Origin: Bordetella parapertussis
Lineage (GTDB): Bacteria > Pseudomonadota > Gammaproteobacteria > Burkholderiales > Thiobacillaceae
Reading direction: 5' to 3'
NCBI GenBank assembly: GCA_945890495.1
Contig: CAMDCO010000020.1
Span: 1-35,836, forward strand
Length of the DNA stretch: 35,836 nt
Shown: positions 13,912-23,580 of the stretch, in pieces
Layout of the letters: each line of letters opens with the position of its first letter
Position numbering within the stretch: position 1 is the first letter of the stretch
Notes under the pieces: generated by a model
What the model was told of the DNA's origin: nothing
What the model saw: the letters and a program-made list of their open reading frames with translations, nothing else
The model's database searches: none
Made by a program: the position numbers and the translations under genes

Positions 13912-16677
13912 GTGAGCAAGAAACTCATCATCGCCGAGAAACCCTCCGTAGCGGCTGACATTGCCCGCGCCTTGGGCGGCTTCACCCGCCACGATGATTA
14001 TTTTGAGAGCGACACCTTCGTTCTCTCCTCGGCCATCGGCCACCTCGTCGAGATCGCCGCGCCTGAGGAATATGAAGTCAAACGCGGGAAGTGGTCGTTC
14101 ACTCACCTGCCCGTGATCCCGCCTCACTTTGACCTCCTGCCGATCGAAAAGACCGAATCGCGCCTGAAGCTTCTGGCCCGCCTGGCCAAACGCAAAGAGG
14201 TCGATGGCCTGATCAATGCCTGCGACGCCGGGCGCGAAGGTGAGCTGATCTTCAGCTATATCGTCCAGCACAGCGGGATCAAGAAACCGGTCGAACGCCT
14301 CTGGTTGCAGTCGATGACCAAACAGGCCATCCAGACCGGCTTCCAGAAATTACGCCCCGCAGCCGAGCTGAGCGGCCTGCGCGATGCCGCCATGTGCCGT
14401 TCCGAATCGGACTGGCTGGTCGGCATCAACGGCACCCGGGCCATGACCGCCTTCAACTCCAAGAATGGCGGTTTCCACCTCACCACGGTGGGCCGCGTAC
14501 AGACCCCAACCCTGACCCTCCTGGTCGAGCGCGAAGAAAAGATTCGCCGCTTTGTCTCCCGCGATTATTGGGAGATCGAGGCCGAGTTTGCCTGTGCGGC
14601 CGGCCGTTATACCGGGCGCTGGTTCGACAAGGGCTACAAGAAATCCGACGACGAGGACGCCAGCGCCACCCGGCTCTGGGACGCGGCACGCGCCCAGGCC
14701 ATTCACGATCGCTGCCTGGGTCAACCCGGCGTGGTCAGCGAAGAAACCAAGCCCTCGTCGCGCCAGTCGCCCCTGTTATTCGACCTGACCAGCCTACAGC
14801 GCGAGGCCAACAGCCGTTTTGGTTTCTCGGCCAAGACCACGCTGGGCCTGGCTCAAGCCCTGTACGAAAAGCACAAGGTGCTGACCTATCCGCGTACCGA
14901 TGCCCGCGCCTTACCCGAGGACTATGTCGGCCAGATCGGCAGCATCTTGTCAGGCCTACCGGTGGAATACGCCCCCTTCGCCACCCAGATATCAAAAAGT
15001 GGCTGGGTGCGTCCAAACAAGCGCATCTTCGACAACAGCAAGATCTCCGATCACTTCGCCATCATCCCGACCGGCACCCCGCCTAAAGGTCTGAGCGAGA
15101 TCGAGCACAAGCTGTACGACCTCGTCACCCGGCGCTTTCTGGCCATCTTCTACCCGTCAGCCGAGTATCTGGTCACTAGTCGGATCACCCATATCCAGGC
15201 CGACGCCTTCAAAACTGAAGGCAAGGTTCTCGTTCAGCCGGGTTGGCTGACGGTCTATGGCAGGGGCAGCGAGGGCGATGAAGACGGCTCACCACTGGTT
15301 CCGGTCGCCCCCGACGAGACGGTGGACACCGCCGCCGTCAATATCAAGGCCAACCAGACGCGCCCACCCGCACGCTACAACGAAGCGACGCTGCTCTCCG
15401 CGATGGAGGGTGCCGGAAAGATGCTGGATGACGAAGAAGTGCGCGCCGCCATGGCCGGACGCGGACTCGGCACCCCGGCGACCCGGGCGGCCATCATCGA
15501 AGGCCTGATTACCGAGAAATACCTGTACCGCGAAGGGCGTGAACTGATCCCCACCACGAAGGCACTCCAACTCCTGATTGCCTTGCGTGGCCTGAAGATC
15601 AACGAACTGTGCTCGCCCGAACTGACGGGCGATTGGGAGCTGCGGCTCAAGGAGATGGAGCAGGGCCGACTCTCGCGCAGCACCTTCATGCAGGACATCG
15701 CCACCACAACAGAGCGCATGGTGGGTCAGATCAAGGCCCACCAAGATGATGACATCATCGGTGACTTTGCCACCCTAACCACGCCCTGTCCCAAGTGCGG
15801 CGGCGAGGTCAAAGAGAATTACAAAAAATTCGCCTGCCAGGCCTGCGACTGGAGCACCTGGAAGATCGTGGCCGGTCGTCAGTTCGAGGTCGGCGAGATG
15901 GAAACCCTGCTGTCCCATGGACGCGTCGGCCCCCTAACCGGGTTCCGCAGCAAAATGGGGCGCCCCTTCGACGCCGAGATTCGTCTCAACGACGAAAAAA
16001 TGCCGCAATTCGATTTTGGTGAACCTGAATCGGGTGCGGGCAGCGAGCCTGTCGATCTGACCGGCCTAACCCCGCTGGGCCCCTGCCCGAAGTGCGCGGC
16101 TCAGGTCTATCCCATCGGCAGCGTCTACGCTTGTGAACGCGGCCTCGGCCCCGAAAAGACCTGTGATTTCCGCAGCGGTCAGACCATCCTGCAACAAATC
16201 ATCGCGCCCGAGCAGATGCAAAGCCTTCTCGAATCGGGCAAGACGGGGCTCATGACCGGCTTCGTCTCGGCACGAACCCGGCGCCCCTTCGAGGCCTTCC
16301 TGGCCTGGGACCCCAAGCAAGGCAAGGTGGTGTTTGAATTCCCGCCGCGCGACCCCAAGCGCGGCGCGAGCAAAGGCGCGACCGGCGGCGTCATGCTGGG
16401 CGAACACCCCGCCGATGGCAAGCCGGTTTTGCTCAAACCAGGGCGCTTTGGTCCCTATGTTCAGCACGGCAAGATCAACGCCTCGCTACCCAAAGACCAC
16501 CCTCAGGACGGCTTCACCCTGGAAGAGGCCCTGGCCTTGCTAGAGGCAAAAGGAGACAAGCCCGCCACCAAGAAGGCTGCCCCGAAAAAGGCCGCCAAGG
16601 CCCCTGCCAAAGCGACGCCCAAGCCCACCTCGAAGGCTGCACCTAAAGCGGCGGCCAAGCCACGCAAACCCACTTGA
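13912..16677 (+). CDS. topB: Type IA DNA topoisomerase, topoisomerase III-like (TopB)
   Basis: Type IA topoisomerase that cuts one DNA strand through a 5'-phosphotyrosyl link and relaxes or decatenates DNA. The N-terminal Toprim domain begins KLIIAEKPSVAADIARALGG and carries INACDAGREGELIF. The active-site tyrosine is Tyr326 in VLTYPRTDAR. Type III-like features are SESDWLVGINGTRAMT and TVGRVQTPTL. Two zinc-ribbon-like modules follow: C626/C629/C642/C645 and C725/C728/C741/C751. A final conserved module comes next, then a Lys/Ala/Pro-rich tail (about residues 886-921). It has 921 residues, compared with ~650 for E. coli TopB. The start is GTG. This long form next to smg is typical of Betaproteobacteria. 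Confidence 0.92.
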   Translation: MSKKLIIAEKPSVAADIARALGGFTRHDDYFESDTFVLSSAIGHLVEIAAPEEYEVKRGKWSFTHLPVIPPHFDLLPIEKTESRLKLLARLAKRKEVDGLINACDAGREGELIFSYIVQHSGIKKPVERLWLQSMTKQAIQTGFQKLRPAAELSGLRDAAMCRSESDWLVGINGTRAMTAFNSKNGGFHLTTVGRVQTPTLTLLVEREEKIRRFVSRDYWEIEAEFACAAGRYTGRWFDKGYKKSDDEDASATRLWDAARAQAIHDRCLGQPGVVSEETKPSSRQSPLLFDLTSLQREANSRFGFSAKTTLGLAQALYEKHKVLTYPRTDARALPEDYVGQIGSILSGLPVEYAPFATQISKSGWVRPNKRIFDNSKISDHFAIIPTGTPPKGLSEIEHKLYDLVTRRFLAIFYPSAEYLVTSRITHIQADAFKTEGKVLVQPGWLTVYGRGSEGDEDGSPLVPVAPDETVDTAAVNIKANQTRPPARYNEATLLSAMEGAGKMLDDEEVRAAMAGRGLGTPATRAAIIEGLITEKYLYREGRELIPTTKALQLLIALRGLKINELCSPELTGDWELRLKEMEQGRLSRSTFMQDIATTTERMVGQIKAHQDDDIIGDFATLTTPCPKCGGEVKENYKKFACQACDWSTWKIVAGRQFEVGEMETLLSHGRVGPLTGFRSKMGRPFDAEIRLNDEKMPQFDFGEPESGAGSEPVDLTGLTPLGPCPKCAAQVYPIGSVYACERGLGPEKTCDFRSGQTILQQIIAPEQMQSLLESGKTGLMTGFVSARTRRPFEAFLAWDPKQGKVVFEFPPRDPKRGASKGATGGVMLGEHPADGKPVLLKPGRFGPYVQHGKINASLPKDHPQDGFTLEEALALLEAKGDKPATKKAAPKKAAKAPAKATPKPTSKAAPKAAAKPRKPT

Positions 16678-16724
16678 CCCCGGCCTTCACAAATAAATAA
16701 CCTGCACCCCTTTCACCGGCCCTA

Positions 16725-16736
16725 TTACTGTAGTAA
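16725..16736. promoter_or_regulatory. Inverted repeat upstream of the peroxiredoxin gene
   Basis: TTACT-GT-AGTAA is a perfect 5-bp inverted repeat with a 2-base centre, about 65 bp upstream of the peroxiredoxin start, just upstream of TATTAA at 16747-16752. The placement suits an operator or a -35/-10 region. I do not recognise it as a known OxyR, IscR or Fur site. Confidence 0.3.
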
Positions 16737-16799
16737 ATTACTCGTGTATTAAGGCGTAAGCCATCTATTTCATGACCCATTCTCGAGAGGAAATTTATC

Positions 16800-17402
16800 A
16801 TGGCCGTACTAGTGGGCAAGCAAGCACCTGATTTCACCGCCATTGCCGTTATGGGCGATAACAGCTTTAACGAGTCCTTCAACCTGTCTAGCCACCTCAA
16901 GGGCAAATACGGGGTACTCTTTTTCTACCCGTTGGATTTCACCTTCGTCTGCCCGTCCGAGCTACTGGCCTTCGATCATCGCCTGGCCGATTTCAAGGCA
17001 CGCAATGTTGAGGTGATCGGCGTCTCCATCGACTCCCATTTCAGCCATCTGGCCTGGAAAAACACCGCTGTCAACAATGGCGGCATCGGTCAGGTCGGTT
17101 ACCCACTGGTTGCCGACATCAAACACGAAATCTGCAAGGCCTATGATGTCGAGGCCGAGGCCGGCGTCGCCTATCGCGGCTCTTTCCTGATCGACAAGTC
17201 CGGCTTGGTGCGCCACCAGGTGGTCAATGACCTGCCGTTGGGCCGCAATGTGGACGAGATGCTGCGCATGATCGATGCCCTGCAATTCACCGAAGAGCAT
17301 GGCGAGGTTTGCCCGGCCGGCTGGAACAAGGGCAAGGCCGGCATGAAGGCCAGCACCGCGGGTGTAGCTGAATACCTGGCTCAACACGCGGCTGAACTCT
17401 GA
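16800..17402 (+). CDS. 2-Cys peroxiredoxin (AhpC/Prx1 type)
   Basis: Thiol peroxidase reducing H2O2 and organic peroxides in the cytosol. The 200-residue protein has the peroxidatic cysteine Cys51 in DFTFVCPSE, and the resolving cysteine Cys171 in GEVCPAGW, making it a typical 2-Cys enzyme. The catalytic Pro/Thr and the later Arg region are present. It has NGGIGQVGYPL, close to the GGLG motif of hyperoxidation-sensitive enzymes, but ends AEYLAQHAAEL without a clear C-terminal YF motif. The ATG follows GAGAGGAAAT, a strong ribosome binding site. The gene stands alone, with a terminator right after it; the reductase partner is not in the window. Confidence 0.93.
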   Translation: MAVLVGKQAPDFTAIAVMGDNSFNESFNLSSHLKGKYGVLFFYPLDFTFVCPSELLAFDHRLADFKARNVEVIGVSIDSHFSHLAWKNTAVNNGGIGQVGYPLVADIKHEICKAYDVEAEAGVAYRGSFLIDKSGLVRHQVVNDLPLGRNVDEMLRMIDALQFTEEHGEVCPAGWNKGKAGMKASTAGVAEYLAQHAAEL

Positions 17403-17419
17403 TCGGTTTGTAGTGATAG

Positions 17420-17445
17420 AAAAAGGGGCCTCACGGCCCCTTTTT
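17420..17445. terminator. Bidirectional rho-independent terminator
   Basis: AAAAA-GGGGCC-TCAC-GGCCCC-TTTTT: a perfect 6-bp GC stem with a 4-base loop, an A-run before and a T-run after, so it works on both strands. It lies between the convergent ends of the peroxiredoxin gene (stop 17402) and gyrB (stop 17467). Confidence 0.92.
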
Positions 17446-17466
17446 CATGTCCTGACACGACCCCCT

Positions 17467-19944
<2,478 letters not shown>

Positions 19945-20122
19945 TTAATGGGGTAATTAAGGAAACTATAATTTACGGGTTATGCATCGGTCATGTCCAA
20001 GTAGGCCGACAGAGGCAGACATCCGGTACTTTGATTATCTGCGCCACCCCCTTCGCGGGGACCCCTAAATTCAAGTAAATCAGCATTTCCTTAAGTGTGT
20101 TCGGATTGCCTTGATTTTTCCT

Positions 20123-21229
20123 TTAAATCCGCATCGGCATGACAACATAACGGAAATATTCTTCTCCTGGGATACTGATCAGCAGGCTAGAGCTTGGGTC
20201 ACTCAAAGAACACTGAACCATCTCACAATCAAGATTGTTAAGGATGTCCAACAGGTACTGAACATTGAAACCGATATCCATAGGCTCTTGGGTATATTCA
20301 ATATCCAGATCCTCTTGGGCTTCTTCTTGCTCGTTGTTACGACAGACAATACGCATCTTATTGTCGGCAAGCACCATGCGGATGCCCCGATATTTTTCGT
20401 TCGTCAGGATGGCCGCACGCGCCAGCGACTGGTTGAACAACTGCCGTCCAATAAGCACATTTTTATCATGACCTACCGGTATAACCCTTTGATAATCAGG
20501 GAATTTACCATCAACCACTTTGCTTCGTAACTCAAAACCGGCTTGTTTGAAGACAACCTGCGCGGCGCTCATGTGAACCTCTACCGGGTCCAGGTTGTCG
20601 CCCAATAATTTCACTAATTCAACGACCGCTTTGCGCGGCAGGATCACATCCAACTCCGCGGGGTCTTGAAGGGGCATAGGAATGGCATCCTTCGCCAGAC
20701 GGTGTCCGTCCGTTGCCGCGACTGTCAACATACCACCGCTTACAGAGAGCAGCATCCCGTTCAGGTAATAGCGAATATCCTGGACCGCCATCGCATATTG
20801 CACGCGCATCAGTAAGTGGCGCAAGCTGTCTGCTGATATGGAAAACTGTAGTCCGTCACCCTCATCCAGCTGCATCTGCGGAAAATCGCGCGCAGGAAGT
20901 GTTTGCAAGGTAAAACGACTCTTCCCAGCCTTGATTTTGAGTGTTTCCCCTTCAAGATCTAGATCCATCAAGGTCTCTGGTGGAAGGGAACGGCTGATAT
21001 CCAGTAATTTTCGCGCAGAAACGGTAAAGGCGGCTTCACTTACGGCCCCTTCCAGAAGGTTGGCGGAAATTTGCAACTCCAGGTCTGTTCCTATCAGAGC
21101 TACCTTACCGCCTTGGCTTCTAATCAGTAGATTGGAAAGGATGGGAAGCGTGTGCTTGCGCTCAACGACACCGACCACAGATTGAAGGGGTTTCAAGAGT
21201 TGCTCGCGACGGATTTGTATAACAGACAT
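20123..21229 (-). CDS. dnaN: DNA polymerase III beta sliding clamp
   Basis: Ring-shaped processivity factor of DNA polymerase III. The 368-residue protein begins MSVIQIRREQLLKPLQSV and shows the three clamp repeats, with family stretches such as KHTLPILSNLLI, ATDGHRLA, DGKFPDYQRVIP and the C-terminal RYVVMPMRI. I chose the ATG at 21227-21229: AGGAA stands upstream and the length matches (E. coli 366). The frame runs open further to 21301 but with no fitting start signal. It follows dnaA after a 196-bp spacer that may be the origin. Confidence 0.97.
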   Translation of the reverse strand: MSVIQIRREQLLKPLQSVVGVVERKHTLPILSNLLIRSQGGKVALIGTDLELQISANLLEGAVSEAAFTVSARKLLDISRSLPPETLMDLDLEGETLKIKAGKSRFTLQTLPARDFPQMQLDEGDGLQFSISADSLRHLLMRVQYAMAVQDIRYYLNGMLLSVSGGMLTVAATDGHRLAKDAIPMPLQDPAELDVILPRKAVVELVKLLGDNLDPVEVHMSAAQVVFKQAGFELRSKVVDGKFPDYQRVIPVGHDKNVLIGRQLFNQSLARAAILTNEKYRGIRMVLADNKMRIVCRNNEQEEAQEDLDIEYTQEPMDIGFNVQYLLDILNNLDCEMVQCSLSDPSSSLLISIPGEEYFRYVVMPMRI

Positions 21230-21285
21230 ATATATATTCCTGGTAGTACTTAGTAGGGGTCCAAGTTTTTCTGTATAAGCCGGAA

Positions 21286-21298
21286 ATTCTTTAAGAAT
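21286..21298. repeat. 13-bp perfect palindrome upstream of dnaN
   Basis: ATTCTT-T-AAGAAT is a perfect inverted repeat around a single T, about 57 bp upstream of the dnaN start, inside the candidate origin. It could be an operator or part of an unwinding element. I know of no factor that binds it. Confidence 0.3.
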
Positions 21299-21322
21299 CA
21301 CGCGATTATAGCCGCATTACGG

Positions 21323-21331
21323 TGTGGGTAA
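21323..21331 (-). promoter_or_regulatory. DnaA box (one mismatch)
   Basis: The + strand reads TGTGGGTAA, i.e. TTACCCACA on the - strand, one change from TTATCCACA. It has the same orientation as the perfect box 33 bp to its right. Confidence 0.5.
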
Positions 21332-21355
21332 AGGTCCTGAAACGATCTTAAAATA

Positions 21356-21364
21356 TGTGGATAA
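21356..21364 (-). promoter_or_regulatory. DnaA box (perfect)
   Basis: The + strand reads TGTGGATAA, i.e. the consensus TTATCCACA on the - strand, next to the AT-rich CTTAAAATA stretch in the dnaA-dnaN spacer. Confidence 0.75.
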
Positions 21365-21425
21365 CTTTTGGAAGCATGGGTTTTTCGGGATGTTCTGACA
21401 ATGTATGTACCTCTTTTCCACCGCT

Positions 21426-22793
21426 TTATCCTGTTAAGACCTGCATCAACAAGACATAGTCCCGACGCAGGTTGGAATCGTTGGCGCGCAGCTCTTCTAC
21501 CTTGCGCAGGGCGTACAGGACGGTCGTGTGGTCGCGACCCCCAAAGGCATTACCAATTTCTGTGTAGCTCAAGTTTGTTAATTCTTTTGCTAAGTGCATG
21601 GCGATCTGGCGTGGACGGGCAATGGCCTGGGTGCGTTTTTTGGCAAACAACTCAGTAAGCTTGAGCTTGTAGTAATCGGCGACGGTCTTCTGGATGTTTT
21701 CGATGGCCACTTGGCGCCGTTGCGCGGCGATCAGGTCTTTGAGGGCTTCTTTGGCAAGCTCGATGCTGAGAGGCTGTTTATGAAACTGAGCGTAGGCAAT
21801 GACACGCTTGAGGGCCCCTTCGAGTTCGCGGACATTGGAACGCACTTGCTTGGCAATGAAAAAGGCGATGTTTTGTTCGAGCACAACATTGTCTTGTTCT
21901 GCCTTGTTTATCAAGATAGCGACTCGCATCTCGGTATCCGGCGGTTCCAGCAAAACCGTTAGGCCCCAAGCAAAACGGGATTTTAGGCGCTCTTCGATCC
22001 CTTCCATATCCCTTGGAAAGGCATCGCTGGTTAGGATGACCTGTTTACCAGACTCGATCAAGTTGTTGAAGGTATAAAAAAATTCTTCCTGCGTTCGATC
22101 CTTGTTGGCAAAAAACTGGATATCGTCCACTAGAAGTAGATCTAGGTTGTCGTACTTGCGTTTGAAATCATCAAAGGACTTGTGTCTAAACGCACGCACC
22201 ATATCGGATACATAGCGTTCGGCATGAATGTAACGAACGCGTGCCGTGGGGTTCAGGGTTAGCATCAGGTTGCCGATGGCCTGAATGAGGTGTGTCTTAC
22301 CTAGGCCCACGCCCCCGTAGACAAAGAGGGGGTTGTAGCCACTGCCAGGATTTTCGGCAATCTGTAACCCAGCCGCACGAGCCAGTTCATTGGCCTTGCC
22401 AGAAACATAAGTGGTGAAGGTGAGGTTTCGGTTTAGCTGGGACCCCTCCAGACCCGTGGTGGGTAGCGGGGTTTGGAGAGTGGGTGTTTTAGGTTTTGCT
22501 TGATTGACGGCAGGTGATGCAGCAACGGTAGGAACAGAATTTTCTTTGCTCCTTTTGGCCGTCGTCGTTACGAGCTGAACGGGAGTGGGGGCACCAAAAT
22601 AAGCTTCGGCCAAGTCGGCGATCTCGACCAGGTAGTGGTCCTTGACCCAAGCGGCCACAAAGCGGCTGGGCGCAGAAATTCGCAGGCTGCCGGCATCATT
22701 TTCGGCAGCCAAGGGCTTGATCCAAGTGTTGTATTGCTGTGCATTTAGCTTTTCCTGAAAATGGGTCAGGCAAAGCGTCCAGAAGTCATCCAT
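21426..22793 (-). CDS. dnaA: Chromosomal replication initiator DnaA
   Basis: AAA+ initiator that binds DnaA boxes and opens the origin. The 455-residue protein has domain I (about 1-85, FWTLCLTHFQEKL and YNTWIKPL) and a variable linker (about 85-115). Domain III carries Walker A GGVGLGKTHL, Walker B LLLVDDIQFF and sensor ILTSDAFPRDM. Domain IV carries the DNA-binding signature ARPRQIAMHLAKELT and GRDHTTVLYALRKV. Length is normal. The ATG at 22791-22793 has no strong Shine-Dalgarno. It is followed by dnaN and gyrB on the same strand and diverges from rpmH. Confidence 0.98.
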   Translation of the reverse strand: MDDFWTLCLTHFQEKLNAQQYNTWIKPLAAENDAGSLRISAPSRFVAAWVKDHYLVEIADLAEAYFGAPTPVQLVTTTAKRSKENSVPTVAASPAVNQAKPKTPTLQTPLPTTGLEGSQLNRNLTFTTYVSGKANELARAAGLQIAENPGSGYNPLFVYGGVGLGKTHLIQAIGNLMLTLNPTARVRYIHAERYVSDMVRAFRHKSFDDFKRKYDNLDLLLVDDIQFFANKDRTQEEFFYTFNNLIESGKQVILTSDAFPRDMEGIEERLKSRFAWGLTVLLEPPDTEMRVAILINKAEQDNVVLEQNIAFFIAKQVRSNVRELEGALKRVIAYAQFHKQPLSIELAKEALKDLIAAQRRQVAIENIQKTVADYYKLKLTELFAKKRTQAIARPRQIAMHLAKELTNLSYTEIGNAFGGRDHTTVLYALRKVEELRANDSNLRRDYVLLMQVLTG

Positions 22794-22893
22794 GGTCAGG
22801 TTTGGGTGGGTGTGTGCACGTTGTATGAGGGGGGATTGTACATCTGCACTCGGACGATACAGCGTCAGAATGACAAAATAGGTGAGGAAAGGT

Positions 22894-22923
22894 TTGACAG
22901 ATTAGGGGCTTACAGGGTTTAAT
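22894..22923 (+). promoter_or_regulatory. Promoter of rpmH-rnpA
   Basis: A perfect -35 TTGACA (22894-22899) is followed by an 18-bp spacer and TTTAAT (22918-22923), 5/6 to the consensus -10. This lies about 40 bp upstream of the rpmH start. It drives the rightward ribosomal protein/RNase P/yidC genes. Confidence 0.65.
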
Positions 22924-22961
22924 TACGCCCTTTCCGGTCGAGTTTAAAGCGAGTTTGAGTT

Positions 22962-23096
22962 ATGAAACGCACTTATCAACCCTCTACCGTGCGCCGCAAG
23001 CGGACGCATGGTTTCCGTGCCCGCATGAAGACTAAAGGTGGTCGTGCAGTGATCAATGCTCGTAGAGCAAAGGGACGCAGTCGCTTAGCTGTCTAA
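22962..23096 (+). CDS. rpmH: 50S ribosomal protein L34
   Basis: A 44-residue, strongly basic protein. It begins [18 protein letters not shown] and continues [21 protein letters not shown], then SRLAV, which is textbook bacterial L34 in sequence and length. It is a structural component of the large ribosomal subunit. It sits in the conserved dnaA <- -> rpmH-rnpA arrangement, 28 bp before rnpA. Confidence 0.98.
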   Translation: MKRTYQPSTVRRKRTHGFRARMKTKGGRAVINARRAKGRSRLAV

Positions 23097-23124
23097 GCCG
23101 TGTCTTAGGCAGGGACGAACCGGC

Positions 23125-23562
23125 ATGGATGAAACGGTGCCTCGGACCCACACCTTTGGGTGGTCCAAGAAGATCAGAAAAGCGGATGATTTTTCATCCG
23201 TTTTTCGTTTGCGCGCGGGTTTTCGTGACGGCCTACTTGAAGCGCAAGGTTTCAAGCGGCGCGGTTCTTTCCTTGAGGTTTTAGCCAAGCCGAACCGCTT
23301 GGGTTGGGCGCGCCTCGGTCTTATCGTGCCCAAGCGAATCCTCCCGCATGCCGTCGACCGGAATCGTGTTAAACGACAGATTCGCGAGGCTTTCCGTCAT
23401 GTTCAGCACGAACTGGGCGACCTTGATACCATAGTGCGTGTGGTTGGCAGGGTAGATCCGCAAGATCAAGCCTTGCTCAAAGGGGGGCTGCGTCGTGAGT
23501 GCGATCAACTTCTACAAGAAGTTCGGATGCAGTCTGCCGCTCGTTTGCAACATCAAGTTTAA
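23125..23562 (+). CDS. rnpA: Ribonuclease P protein component
   Basis: Protein subunit of RNase P, which matures tRNA 5' ends together with the M1 RNA. The 145-residue basic protein has the N-terminal IRKADDFSSVFR, the central strand LGLIVPKRI, and the RNR signature AVDRNRVKRQIREAFR. It is somewhat longer than the usual 110-130 residues because of about 12 extra N-terminal and a few extra C-terminal residues. It lies between rpmH and yidC as expected, but no yidD gene follows: only 18 bp separate its stop from the yidC start. Confidence 0.95.
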   Translation: MDETVPRTHTFGWSKKIRKADDFSSVFRLRAGFRDGLLEAQGFKRRGSFLEVLAKPNRLGWARLGLIVPKRILPHAVDRNRVKRQIREAFRHVQHELGDLDTIVRVVGRVDPQDQALLKGGLRRECDQLLQEVRMQSAARLQHQV

Positions 23563-23580
23563 TGAATGGTAGAGCCTAGT

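Larger units (their letters stand above)
21230..21425. other. Candidate replication origin (oriC) between dnaA and dnaN
   Basis: This 196-bp spacer holds a perfect DnaA box at 21356-21364, a one-mismatch box at 21323-21331, and a further near-box TTTTCCACC at 21414-21422. The AT-rich stretch CTTAAAATATG lies beside the perfect box, and ATATATAT stands just before dnaN. By contrast I see no DnaA box in the dnaA-rpmH spacer (22794-22961). Origins in the dnaA-dnaN interval are known in several bacteria. The call rests on a small number of boxes. Confidence 0.5.

Noticed and set aside
20047-20060. CCCC-CTTCGC-GGGG hairpin between dnaN and gyrB as a terminator
   Set aside because: The stem is only 4 bp and no T-run follows on the transcribed - strand.
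22794-22961. Replication origin in the dnaA-rpmH spacer
   Set aside because: No DnaA box with fewer than two mismatches was seen there; the spacer mainly holds the rpmH promoter.
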